64,000 nt of DNA from Anoplolepis gracilipes (taxonomy: Eukaryota > Arthropoda > Insecta > Hymenoptera > Formicidae). Under the pieces are notes generated by a model that worked only from the letters and a program-made list of their open reading frames with translations, did no database searches and had not been told where the DNA came from. How positions within the stretch are numbered: position 1 is the first letter of the stretch; each line of letters begins with the position of its first letter. Positions 1-13,300 of this stretch are shown here, piece after piece. The DNA lies in contig NC_132971.1 in the NCBI RefSeq assembly GCF_047496725.1, positions 13,078,501-13,142,500 on the forward strand, given 5' to 3'. Position numbers and translations under genes: made by a program.

Positions 1-927
1 TCCAATTTTCTAGAAATGCACGAAGAACTGGAATTACAGTTCTCGGAGTTCTTGTTCGCATTTGCGATTTCAACGGCGATTATCGCGTTAACTGTGCTCG
101 GAGCTGGTTCTCTTTCATTTCCGCGGTAGCGCACGACTTTCCAGAAATATGCTTGAGCCAGATTTCAAAAATATTGTAAAACAAAAAGTTGGTAAATCTT
201 GTATTAATTTATTAATTATTTAATAATCTTTTATACATACTTACCTTTTAAATAATTGAGAAAGAAGTCGAGAAAATTTATTTCTATATACATATATTCT
301 TTCACTTTTAAACATTTCCTGAAGTACATATACGTCAATTTTAGATATGGAAAAACAGATGTCTACATTTATCACGTGTATGATTAGATCGGTATTTTCT
401 TCAATATATACATAATCCTTGCGGCATAAATGATTGTAATCGCATTCGAGGCAATCACCTTTGAGCGACGCGCGAAGATATAATAGAATTTGCAGGATAC
501 GAATGCGTCTGCCGCGAGAATTGAGAATCACGATCGCTCATCCGAGACGAATACGAAGGAACTCAGAACCGCGAAACAAAACCGACAGAAACACGTCCCG
601 TGATTGCGGTATACATAGGTAGACTCCATTAATACTTGAGAATGAAAGGTCGTCTCGCAAGTAAATGTCAAGCGGGGCCGCTCAATGAATTCGAAAACCG
701 AGAGCCGTTTGTCGGTCGGGCATCTTCCACGATATAAGCTCGCACGTTTCTCGTCGACTAGATCCATTAGTCATCGAGCTGCTCTTCAGGTAGCGGTTCC
801 AGGTAGAGATCCGATGCTGTTCCCATTCGAGCGGGTGGTCCGCCGGAAGTTCTTCAGCCGCGTCGGATCAGAATGAGACGTTCACGTCGCCGCTAGAAAT
901 TCGGTCGGCCATCTCATCTTGCGGGAT

Positions 928-936
928 ATATAAAAT
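928..936 (+). promoter_or_regulatory. TATA-box-like element TATATAAAA in a GC-rich setting
   Basis: The + strand reads GCGGGATATATAAAATGCAGG here, with G/C-rich sequence on both sides as in focused insect promoters. No initiator, transcript or downstream coding exon can be tied to it, so this is a motif match only. Confidence 0.2.
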
Positions 937-1818
937 GCAGGATCATAGAACCGGGGACATAATCTCGATTTGTTGCCACGAATAAAGCCCTCTCTTCGCA
1001 CCGGCTTCGAGCTGACACTCGAGCGGCCTCGCGTTTCGTCTTCCAAGCTGCGCCGACATTTCTAGGAACGTCGTAGATGAATCGTTTCCGTTTAATTTGC
1101 CAGCATGATTAACGATAGAAAGCGCGATAGTAGCTGAACATGTATATTCCCTTGGACACACCGTGAATGCGCCTGCCTATCCCTCCCTCGATGACCTTTG
1201 TGACGCTTATGTGTATATGCGATTGCCCCAGGTGTAAAAACACACACCGCGTTTCCGGGAGGAAATTGTCATTAATGATTAATTGTGGACGCTCGTGAAA
1301 TTTATTTCCAGACTCATCGATAATTATTCTTGCCAAAAGACATTATAAGTCATCTATGGCTAATTCCTCGACATGTACTCTTTAAGTCATGAGTCACATG
1401 TCTGAAAGCTCTAATCCTTTATCTTACGTGCAACTTGGAAAACGTATGTAAATATATTAATTAAAAATATATACTCAAGACTTTTGTAATAATAAGAATT
1501 AATAAGAGCAACTCGCAGATAGTAATATTATATTATTTAGTAGGACATTGCTTTTTAATTTTTTAATTAATATAATTTCTGTAAAATTTATTACCAGAGT
1601 TTCTGGAATTATTATATGTGTATAATTTATAGACGTTATCTCTTTTGGGCTTTACGTGTTTCATCAAAGTTTTATACTGAAAATAATTCACACTACACTT
1701 GAGAATACGTGAGCAATTGTTGCTCTGAAATCTCAGTATCACTCTTCTTTGCCGAGATAACTAACAACGTGATCACGTACAATCGTAACCAACCACATAT
1801 GTCGATCTCACACACATG

Positions 1819-1822
<4 letters not shown>

Positions 1823-1852
<30 letters not shown>
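1823..1852. repeat. (TA)15 microsatellite
   Basis: An uninterrupted TA dinucleotide run of about 30 bp. Confidence 0.95.
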
Positions 1853-1853
<1 letters not shown>

Positions 1854-2175
1854 CTCGGTAATCGGATTAAACACAGGTGTGTCGTTTAGATGGCTACGTG
1901 ATACTTTAGATATCAGTTGAACAGATTTGTCCTTATTTGCATATTCTTTCACTGACAATGAGATATTAAGCAGACTCCGGTTAGCTTCCTGCTAAATGTA
2001 AAATCAATTGTCTTAATAAAGAAAGGATGTGTAACATTTGTCAAAATCATAAGAAAAATTGATATGGCTCTGTTTTGAATCTGGAATCGACAATCAGTCA
2101 ATCACGATCGATTAATTATCTTTATTAATATGTTTAATCGATGTTGCAATGTTTTCAAAATAAAGAGGTGTATTT

Positions 2176-2193
2176 TATATATATATATATATA
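2176..2193. repeat. (TA)9 microsatellite
   Basis: An uninterrupted TA run of about 18 bp in AT-rich DNA. Confidence 0.9.
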
Positions 2194-4510
2194 AATTATT
2201 TTATTTTATATTATTTATCACATATAAAAACTCTCTCAATTTTAATTCTCTTTCTTCTTTTTCCTATTAAACTAATGTTTATGTCTACATATCAAGTTTG
2301 TCTACGCGTAAACGTGCTGTTGACTTTAGAAGAATTTTTTCAAGACTATAAGATAAATGTTATAGGATAGATAACTAAACAGCCATTTTTATATAAAATT
2401 TCTTAATTTCTATTATTATAATTTTTACAATGAAATTTATGGAAACATGATTATAATAAACGTATTTACTTCAGACATATTGGATGTAAAATACAGGGAG
2501 TACAAGTATGACGCTTTCTTCTTAAATTGCGTTTGATAAATTGTTCGTCACGTTATTATTTAAAACCTCATGGTGGAAGAAACGATTAAGACGCGACTGG
2601 TAACGCGCGTTAATTAGATGAGAACAGCGACATGTGGTCGACGCACACGTGCTCGATCGTGAAGGCAAAGCGATTTTATTGGCGTACGCCTACGTGTAAA
2701 GACAAGTCGTCTCTCGACTGTACGTTCTGTGACGATCGTCCTCTTCCTTTCACGCCGGTCCATTACGCACGCATTCTTCTTGCGCGTCGTCGCAACATAC
2801 GTGTGGGCGTACGCGCATTATTCACATGCGTGCAACTACGGAATTCGTCGGACACGCTGTCGACCAAAGCGAATCGCGCACGCGAGAGTTAAACGTCATC
2901 GGTCAGCGGTTTTAGACGAAGCTATTAGAACGTAGCTCTGCGTGATGTCTCGGCTAACTTTTCTTCAGATTGCTTGTCGTTAAATTAAGAGTACCGACAC
3001 ACATTTATATATGACGTCGTTATAATTATATCTCATAGCGATTTGCATTACGACAGTTTAAATCTTGTAAAAAAAAATTTTAATTTGCTAGATTCTTTCT
3101 GAATTAAACGTAAACTGAATGACAGCTAATGTGACTTATAATGTAATATTTATTATAAAAATATATGTATGTGTGTGCGAAAATAATAGTCATAAATTTT
3201 ATTATTGAAAGATATTGAACATTTATTGCAATTAATATTAATAAATTTTTAAGCATTTTTATTTGTAAGTTTCAATCTTTTAATAGGCGTAACATGCGTA
3301 TATCTCGGTTTATCATGAGTTTCATTTTCACATGTAAGTATTAGAAGAAAACCGCAATTTAGAGGCTCTCATTTTACTTAATCGCGATATAAATATAAGA
3401 CTAGTTTTCCCGACGTTAAAAATTGTCGGACGTACGAAATATCAGACGTGGACACATCTTGGGTGGCGCGCGTGATGTTAGACCGATAAACGTCACGTCC
3501 TCGTTGTCTCGTGTATCGAATCACCCTCGGGAGAGTCGAGGGAACGAGCTAGAAACATACGAGAGTGCGATCGATGTCGGAGATTTTTTTCTCCCGTTCC
3601 GGAGCGGTTCCGATGCTTCTCGTGGAATCGCGAGAACGAGAGACGAGAGACCCTCTCCTGTGTGTGCTTAGCATATAACGGAGCGGCGCGGCGTCGCGGA
3701 GTACCCGGCACACCCACCTCGAGATCCTGGGTGGCAGGTCGTCGGTAATAACCCGGCCATAGGTAGACCACCGCGAGAGCGCAATCCGCGCTTAATAGCG
3801 GCAGCCGCAGTGAGATATCGCGATATACCAGTTCGCCTTGCATTTACGATATATGACGATGACGACGACGATGACGGCGACGATCATGGTTAGCGACGTG
3901 TCTTGTACTTTGTACGCACCGTCGTCGAGTCGTCGAAATGAAGAGAGAAAGGACGCGAACCTAGCGGTCCTGGATTTATGCTTTTCAATTTTGTCGTATT
4001 AGTTTCTTTTACATGGATCGGATCGCGCTCTGAAAGAGATATTATCTTAATCATCATTTATGCTTTTGTAGCGTTTTAGAGAAACGTAATTCTATTTGTA
4101 GATCGTTCTATCTAGAATAATTAATGAGAAAATATAGTAATGATTTTAATATCGGCATATTGATATAATTACAAAATTATTTAATGTTAAAGATTTAATG
4201 GTAGATCAAGTCTCGTGGATACGAGTAAAATTCTGATTTTTAGTTTAATTTTTACTGACGGAAATTGCGTTTAATTGAGAATATGGCAATTTAGTATTGC
4301 GACATGATAGACCGTCACTTACGCGAGACACGAAACTCGTGTTCCGTGTGACTCGCATACGAGTTTGTTCTTTCGGGTCATACTTATGCCAGACACGTTT
4401 GCCGACGTTTACTCATGTCCCGCACATGGAACGAGGAAAGAATGCATATGCACGTATAAACAAAACTTTCGTGCATCCATAAGCGTCGGTATAATTTTTT
4501 TTTTTTAACA

Positions 4511-5172
4511 AATGCTTTTAGAAAAATTTCCAAGAAGGGAAATCTTCCGAAAAAATATATTTTTATCAATAAATTAAAAATATATATTTGTGATATGCTT
4601 GTGATTTAGAATTGAAAATAATTCACTTTGTTATTATTTGATCAAGAGATAGTGAAATGATGTACAAAACTCAAGGAATTAAAAAAAAAAAATCGCATCT
4701 TTTATCTTCTCAGACTTTACATTTATGGGCATTAATATGATTTTTTTTATGAATGCGCTGAATTTTTTAGAATTTTCCAAGAAGGGAAATCTTCTGAAAA
4801 ATCTGTTTTCATTGATAAATTAAAAAGATATGTTTGTGCTTCATATTGAAAATAATTTACTTGATCAAGGAATAGCGAAATGATGTACAAAACTCAAGGA
4901 ATTAAAAAAAAAAAATCGCATCTTTTATCTTCTCAGACTTTACATTTATGGGCATTAATATGATTTTTTTTATGAATGCGCTGAATTTTTTAGAATTTTC
5001 CAAGAAGGGAAATCTTCTGAAAAATCTGTTTTCATTGATAAATTAAAAAGATATGCTTGCGCTTTATATTGAAAATAATTTACTTTACTTGATCAAGGGA
5101 TAGCGAAATGATATACAAATCCAAAGAAATCTTAATTAAAAAATAATCTTTCATCGTCTCAAGCTTTATTCT
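4511..5172. repeat. Tandem repeat, three copies of a ~223-247 bp unit
   Basis: The landmark CCAAGAAGGGAAATCTTC starts near 4530, 4777 and 5000, giving periods of about 247 and 223 bp. Copies 2 and 3 are nearly identical, including GGGCATTAATATG and GAATGCGCTGAATTTTTTAG. The first copy and the end of the third are diverged. There is no open frame. This is a local tandem amplification, or the start of a small satellite. Confidence 0.9.
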
Positions 5173-8100
5173 TCTTCAGAGAGTTCTCGAAGGATACGAA
5201 TGTACATAGTTCTTCATGTCGATTTCGCGGCGCCTATGCGAGCGGGTTCCGATACACGACAGGAGAGAGAAAAACGCGCGCATTTACGCGTCGACTTTGC
5301 AAAAGGCAAATTGTGATCGCGGCTACGTGACGGCTACGCGACACGAGGCGACGCGGATGCTGTAGCGAGCAGGAAGTCGTCGTTCTCGGACCTCGCGCGG
5401 GATAAGTGATATTTTTTTGTCGATAAGGATAACGAGGCAGGCAGGTCAGTGAGCACGCGGACCACGAAGTGGCCGCTTAATAAATCACGTTTTCCCATGC
5501 TCCAGTGATAATCGACGTGATCACCGATAAGGTCCGATACGACCGTTGGTTACAGGTACATGGTTCGTTGGTGACACTCGTGAAAAGTGGATGTCTCTTG
5601 ATTAAATTAAATCGCCTACGAGAAATTAAAGCGAGACTGTGCGATAAAGCCGTTAGTAAGAAGCTGGATTCGTCGTTGCTGTCTCTTTTCTTTTTCTCTC
5701 TACAGGCTCGCAACAAGTGGAAGCTGTGCATATATACATATGTAATCTGGATAGGAGAATTATCATTTGGATGAGAAATACGGCGTCCGGTATTTGTTTA
5801 ATGATCCGTAAGTCTTGCGATAACGTGATTTCACCCGTGTCGTTTCTCACGCGGTTCCCGAGTTTAATTTAGTTTGCATTACATTCAATTACGGCTCTTA
5901 CAATGTCTTTATTTTAGTACACTCGACACTGTGCGCTTTTGTGTGTCGCTTTGATTTATAAGTACGTATTTAATTTTTTGTATGCTTATTTATATGTGTA
6001 TATTTCTCCAAAATTATGTACATATTAATATGACTAATTAATCAATAATTTGATATTACTGATGATCTCTAATCGGTCATATTATTTATAAGTAAATTCA
6101 TTTTCAAAAATTTTATAATATCAATAGGTGCAGTGTCAATATCAATTTAATAATTTATTATTCATAACGTAATGAATTTATATTCCTTTCATTATAACTT
6201 ATTATACATGTTTACATTATTTTAAAATTTATATTATAATATATTTAAAATATATGATAATACATATTTAAAATACTACATTTATTGGTACCATTATCCG
6301 GTAGAAGAGTACCATCGACACATGATAAAGTTTCATTCTGTCAAGTGGTGCTTTATCTATCTCTAGTTTTCTTGCGTAAAATCGTATGAACGTTAATCGC
6401 AACGGTCGTGTTAGCATTCTGGGATTAAGAAAGGAACCTCCTACGCGAACGAAAGCGTGCCCATGCGCGTGAGCAGTCACCGATTAGTTTCCACGACTGC
6501 GATTAACATTTCACGAAGGTAACGGGCAAGTGATATGGTTATTGCGACGCTTACAAATCGTTGTTTCCCAACTATCGCCGGTCGAGACCTTTCCCTCGCC
6601 GGGTTAAGAGCACGAATACGTAGACATAGTTGCACGATCGTACGACACTAATATTGTCCCTTGAGAGAACAGGCCTCTAATCGCTTAGCATCTTATCCTT
6701 AAAAATCATGATACTTTCTTTCTTAATATATCGCACGATATTGCTCACAAACATTTATTATTGTTATTATTATTAACAACGTACGAGCCTTGTCCAACGA
6801 GTTTCAAATGTAGTTGCTTATCAGTTATTAACGAAAGCGATTAATTATAGCAGAACGAGTGTTGTTTATAACGCGATAGTTGCTTTATTTAACCTGTTCG
6901 AGGATTTCATTAAATCAGTGTGCAAAAGCAACAGTCACGATTTATATCAGATATTTAAAGTTAAAACGCTTTTATCCATCATCTCACATCATTTAATCTT
7001 ACAGTTTCTTACAAAATTTCGATTTAAAATTTAAATTGATGATGTTTAAATATCGAAAATTTAAACAAAATATATATAAAATAATAAAAAATATTTTAAT
7101 ATTAAAATAAATTGCTTATTTTTTAATTTTATTTTTTGTGCTTACTGAAATTATATTTTCTGTTACTAACTGCAATTTAATATTTGAAACAAAAAGAGAA
7201 TATATATATATATATATATACGTATATTCTTTTGAAAATAAAATTTTTAATGATTTATTATATATATATTATCTTTTTTGCTTTATATTATTATTTTTTT
7301 TTTTTTTGTAATCTGACTTAATTTCGTCCAAAGTAGATTTGTCCTTTAAAATTTGTACTATATGTAAAGGCAACATTAATTGATATCATAATTTATATCA
7401 CATGTTTGAAATTTAAATCTTTTTGTTGATTATTGCGCATTATTTAATTTTATTAATTAATTGAACGCAAATGAATTATAAAACAATTTTCTTAATGTTT
7501 TTCTAAATATTCAAAAAGATTATGGACTTTTTTTATATTTCAAGATTACATTGGAAGCACTTTAATCAAAGTCCTTATTTCTTGAAGAGTTTTAATCTTG
7601 AAGAAGATAATACATAATTAATATAATACTTTGATATCTTAAAGATTAACATGGATCGTGATATTTTCAACACCTCTTTTTGATAAAAATTTATTTTTCT
7701 GAATTATATCATCAAATATGTTTATCGAAAGTCATAAAATCTGATAATAGACATTGAAAAAATTTTTATATACTTATTTACGAGCCGTCGTTGTGATTAG
7801 ACACAATCGATTTTTACTGGCATAAATATGCTTGTAGAAGCACCGTTCGAGCACCGTAGGATGAAAGAATGAAAATTGTCTGATGACCCATACAGTTACC
7901 TATCGACCAACCTTTCTTCGTAGTTCAGAGTTCGCGTCAGAGAACGAACCTTGCACGACGGAAGAGAAGAACAAGCCGTTTACATCTTGTCGTCATGGAT
8001 GTTTTCATGTTTATGCTTGTCGTATATTTCTAGAGAGATCATAAATGTGACAATTACGTTGTCGATGTTATCAACAATGATGCTATCAATTTTAAAAATT

Positions 8101-9942
8101 GTTTTAATTTCCATCAATGCTTTAAATAATATACTTTTACTTATTCACATCGTCAATTGGTAATTTTATTACAATTGACATATATTTTGGAAATAGAGAT
8201 ATTATTGATAAACTACTTTTTTCAGAATCAATCGAGAAGATGATTTATTTGTAATCCACGCGGAAAGTCACGATGTGCAACAACCGAATTAATTTGTTGC
8301 CGAGAAATATGCATGGATAGTGTATAATTGATTAAGGCATTAATGAATTTCTCAGATATTCACTTCACGCACGAGTTTTGCAACGACTTGTTCTTGCGAG
8401 TTCGACGTGAATTTTATGAAAACTGGTTTTATCTATTCCGAGAGAGAAAGAAAGAACGCGAGCTGTGAGCTCGACGATGTTTGATGATTTAAGCTTCTTA
8501 CCGCGCGCATAGCGCACCGGCCGCCTAATGCCAAGATTAACTGTCGGTGGATTAACACGTTAACTGGCGCGTAAGCCTCTTTAAAGACGAGCCATGCGAA
8601 CGAAGATTCGAAGGAAAAAATTTTCATTTGCGTATCGCCTGAAAACTACTCCATATTTCCAATCATCGTTTTGTAATTTTATAATCTACGCACTATTCAC
8701 TAGTAATTGCAAACGCACGTTTTTGTTAGCTCAATCGTTACACGTGTTTCCCTTTTAATGCGGAAGCAAGATGTAATTTTCTAGTTGACTTGCTTCCGGC
8801 TTTAAAACAATTAATCTTTCTCCCATACAAAATTTCTTGATTGATATTTGCAATACTTTCTTACATTAAGAAAAGAATATAGAAGATGTATAAAATTAAA
8901 AACTTTAATATTCTACATATGTTATTTTAATGTATGTTAAGATTGAACATAGATTTGATTTTAAAAAGTTACAATTATGATATTATCAAATAAATAGAAA
9001 TATCAGAATGAAAAGCGATTTTAAAGAAGCTAGCAAAATTATTTTAAAATTGTTAAAATTGGACGTATAAATTGACATATATGATATTATCTATTTCAAA
9101 ATGTTTAACAATAAGTAATATATTTTTGTCAAAAACAAATTCACAATATTCTGCATATTTTTCATTCTCGACACCTGCAGTTGCAAATGCATCAAGACCA
9201 ACTGCTGTAGATTTAATTGGCGTGCAAAGAACGTAATGCTGAGAATAATTGCCCGGATCGAGAATTAAGGGGGTTACAAACGATGAGGATTAACGAGATA
9301 CAACTAAACCGGCAACAGCACGTTTGCCTAGGAATCTATTGAGATCCTAGGAAGCCGATGATAGATCTCTATATTGAGGCGATGATAAATCTCTGGGAAT
9401 TATCCGAAGATCGGTGACCATCTTATCCAATATCTTTTCGTCGCTTGCTTCTTTTCAACTTTAAGTAATTATTGCATCTCGATTTCGATTAATCGCATCT
9501 GCGAAATTCTTCAATATTAGGTAGTCAGTTTTCAATTTCATTAAGACGTTATTTATTCGACGGTTGTGAAGATTCTAATTCTCATTTACGAGTTAATTAT
9601 TATTTATGTGTGTACTCTTGTGTTTCCAGATATACACAAATTAAATAATTATTGCTGCAGAATATGATAAATTATTACCGAGTAATCACTCTATTGTATG
9701 TATCACTTCAAGAATACATTAGCAATGTACCATGTATACTCTATGACTTAAAATTATAGTATAAAGAATACGTTACAGCGTGGTAATCTGTCTTGAGAAC
9801 GATATGTGCGTGCGAGCTGAGGAAGGATGATAAGTACGTAGAAAATAATAATTGCTTTATTCATACGCGCTCTTTCGCAGAGAGCTTATTAACTTTTCTA
9901 CGGAAATAAATGCGCGACGATGAATCAGTTCAAGGTAGCTCT
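5173..9942. other. AT-rich intergenic or intronic DNA with a few GC patches
   Basis: A CpG-rich patch at about 5.22-5.50 kb is followed by AT-rich DNA. Smaller GC patches lie at 6.40-6.65 and 8.40-8.60 kb. A (TA)10 run is at 7201-7220. A short perfect hairpin (CGGAAGCAAG/CTTGCTTCCG, 8761-8798) is too small to be a microRNA precursor. No splice-bounded coding exon was found. Confidence 0.5.
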
Positions 9943-10355
9943 TTAAGAAGGAACTAGACGAATCAGCTACGGCAAAAGTTCATAAATTTAATAAATTTCG
10001 AGATTCATGAATTTGACATTTCGCGTAATACTTTTAGTCTTAAAATATAAAATTATATATAATGATAATATAATAATTTCTGAAAATAAAAATTTATTTT
10101 GTAGAATGTAATTTAATCTCAAAATCGTAAATATTATTGAACTAACTTTTTTCTAGTGTACCACGAAAATTTTATAATAACTGTATAAAAATAATTTTTA
10201 TTTTACAGAGCAAATCTTTACTTCAACTCACAAATTAATTATTATTTTTATATTTTAACAGGCTAAAAGTTCTTTGCGCAAAATCATAAATCTCGAAATG
10301 TATTAAATTTATTAATTTTTTATGTACATAGCTGATCCGTCCAGTTTTTCTTTAA
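9943..10355. mobile_element. Foldback MITE-like element, family 1 copy 1, TTAA-flanked
   Basis: TTAA occurs at 9943-9946 and 10352-10355. Immediately inside are inverted termini of the type GAACTAGACGAATCAGCTA (left) and GAACTGGACGGATCAGCTA (right, complemented), continuing into AAATTTAATAAATTTCGAGATT and its counterpart. Total length is about 413 bp. There is no coding capacity. A related, more diverged copy lies at about 33727-34455. This copy retains the sequence CACAAATTAATTATTA, including TTAA at 10235-10238, where the other copy carries an insertion. Confidence 0.75.
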
Positions 10356-13300
10356 CAAGCGTGATTTTTTCTTCTTTTCACGACATCGACAATGATATGG
10401 GAGAAGGATCGATCAACTTTTTTGCACGAATTTGCGCTTGTATGTACGGGCGTGTCATATTTCGAATGAGATAAGAAGGAAAAAAGAAAAGAGCTTGAAA
10501 AGATCTCGTTTATTTTACCGAGTAATTAGTGAGGGTTGCTATAGAGGAATGACGTCAATCATCTGTTCCCTGAAAATCACGTAAGCTGAGAATCACGCGA
10601 CCGTGAATGACTCGTTAAAGTATAACCGATACAAAGTATCAATCTCTGTTACAAGTTGACATTAACGTGTTAATGTAAATTTGGTTAAGTCGACAAAATT
10701 CATCCGCGAGGAGATCAATAACGCTTATCACGGCCATGCCATATTTTCCGTTGAACACTTGATCGAGCACTCGCGTGGTGCGAAATTTATTGCGACCGAG
10801 AGTGCATTGAACGATTAAATACTGTTGCACTGAACCAAGATTTTATCTACGATATTCATTAACCTGGTACCGCCCGCCGTATTATCGGAACTTGAAATCA
10901 CTGCTCTTGCGTGTCAGACGAGAAATCGTATAAATCGAAAATCTCCGTTCAATAAAAAGTTTCTAGTTCCTTGCTGAATGTGAATGGAATAAATCCCCAA
11001 TCTTGATGATTCTATCTCGAACAGACGATCTGGATTATTTGTCCTCGTCGTGTTAATTAGCTTTAAATCACGTTCTGTACATATCGTTGCATCGGATCTG
11101 TAATAACGTGAGCGAGTAACAACTTATTTTTCCAACTTTGAAGTACATGTATATACGAATGTTTAGGGTGACGAATGCTCTGTATCTGCACAGTCAATGT
11201 TCTTTTTCCTCCACCTTCGAATCATGGAATAACCTTAGCTGTTTTCTAGCGATGGACGTCAGGAATCTCGGTGCCGCAGGGAGATTCGCGGCTGTGACCG
11301 ACGCGACGGCGAGATTAATCGCTTAGATAATCGCGTATGATGCACATGCGGCCGGAAAGAAACTAATGAACAAACACATAACCACCGACGCGTGATTTAT
11401 ACAAACCACTTGGACGCCATTATGACGGGCCGATCCGGTAGATCGCGAAATTGCCTTGCGAGCCTCATATAACATCGCTCGCGATTTACCCCTTTGCGAG
11501 ATTCATGAGCTCAAATTAGCAGAGGTCTCTTTTCTTATGTTATTAAAAAAATTATATCCTAGAATTATGTCATTAGAAGTTATTATTTATTTTCAAAAAC
11601 GTAAAAGTAAGTAAAAAAGGAAGGAAACACTTTGTTATTGTATTAATATTAATATATTTTTCTTTATATACTGATATATTTTTTTCTCATATTTATATCT
11701 TGTGACGTAAAAATTATCTAAGCTTACTACCTAAACTTAAAATAAGAAAAAAGTATAATTGTATAGATGTCACATATATTAGTGTATGCAATATTCAAGC
11801 AGGATCATATACATACATTCGGCTTGTCATCACCTTCTGAGAAGCGACCCGACTTCCTGTCCATTGACAATTATACGTGCCGGTTAGATGATCAACGCCT
11901 TGTCTCTAACGGATATCCTTCGTTAACGGAAGTCTTCGGCGGAGCCGCGTCTTCGTATCCGAACATGTTAATTGCACGGTCGTCTCGCGAGAACGTCTCG
12001 TCGTGTATTAACGATAATTAGTGTCCCGATGGAACTTTCTTGGGTACGATTGCAAGATAGTTAGGACAATGTAAGATTACGTGAACGTAAAGTAAGACAT
12101 TACAATCTGCTTGTCTGCGAACTGTTCTCTATATCGTTAGTTCTAAATGTGCGCGAGTTATCCCGAATATTACAATATTATTTATGATTGTCTTTGGAAA
12201 TAAGTAGTTGTACAATTTTTCAACATTCGTATATAAATGATGACATTAAAATAGCAGAACTTTATAACAAGTAAAGAAAACTTGGTTTTTAAAGATAATA
12301 ATATACTATTATTAAATTGAAATATAAAAATATCTAAACCAGCATCGATAAATTATATAAAGTTGTATAAAGTTGGAAATTTATGCGATATGAGTTTTCA
12401 TAAAATATACATTTCGAATTAATATAACGTGTCAATTTTATAAAATTAAAAAAAAAATTGGCTTACATACATCACTTTAAAAATATATTTGCAAATGGTT
12501 GTGTATATAGCTAAGAGATATCCTGAGTTCAAATGGTGGGAAAATGGGAATAAACAACATGGTCAGGGCCACAGAACAGTAACTATATAGAAGAGAAGTA
12601 AGAGCGGTAATCGTCGAGTTGCGATTATTTTAAAGAGAAGAGATAATTTTTCAGGGTAAGTCACATGATGGAAGAAAACAGGACATTTTCTATGTAATGC
12701 CGTAGGACGTAGGTCAGTGATTTCTCTCGACAATTTTAACGTATTTTCTGCCTAGTTATATGATCGCTGGCGATCGGTAACTACGTGTGCTCCTCAGTTT
12801 CTCGAGATACCGCTAAGACGACACAATGCTATGTATGCAGGTGCATACGCTCTGCTGCTTCTTCGAATGGCTTGGAAGAAAACATTGCAAAAAAGAGAGA
12901 TTTTATTCGTTTAAATCTTTCTCATTACACACGCTTCTGAAATAATTATTTCGATACAAACGTGTTTATCGCTTCGCGACAATAGTTTTGCGATAAATTA
13001 ACACAAAAAGACAGAGAAACTGTCGGAACTTTCTCAATCTGTAAATGTAAAAAATTTGCGCGCTCAAGCTTCTCGTAAAAAAGAAAAAAAAAAAAAAAAA
13101 TCACATATGTCGTGGGAAAGTAACTACGTTGAAAGAAGGCGTTTCACTGGGGATGCCATATATTAAGACAATCAAGAAATTATACCAAGAACTTCCGCTA
13201 GTTAATTTGAGGAGTTCCGCGCAATAAAATTGTCTTTGGACATTTAAACGCTAATGAAATGTCTCGTACAAAAAACAGGAAACTTGCTAATCTTTAAAAT

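Larger units (their letters stand above)
1..4510. other. Upstream AT-rich DNA with CpG-rich patches, no supported gene
   Basis: The sequence alternates between AT-rich DNA (for example 1440-2580, 2990-3400, 4020-4290) and GC/CpG-rich patches (about 640-1260, 2590-2960, 3400-3960). (TA)n tracts lie at 1823-1852 and 2176-2193. The patch at 3400-3960 ends in an imperfect ACG/ATG trinucleotide run (3853-3888), which opens a 52-codon frame of Thr/Met repeats. I regard this as simple sequence. A strong TATA-like element is listed separately. Confidence 0.5.

Noticed and set aside
1..129. Open + frame from the window edge to a TAG at 127-129, with a hydrophobic run and an acceptor-like TTTTCTAG at its start.
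   Set aside because: It is only 42 codons, truncated by the window edge, and has no recognisable motif. An open frame of this length is not rare by chance.
3493..3843. 116-codon minus-strand frame in a CpG island.
   Set aside because: It overlaps an open frame on the other strand, is Arg/His-rich as expected from GC-rich noncoding DNA, and has no splice or promoter support.
8761..8798. Perfect 10-bp hairpin considered as a microRNA precursor.
   Set aside because: The stem is far too short, and neither arm matches a conserved microRNA that I know.
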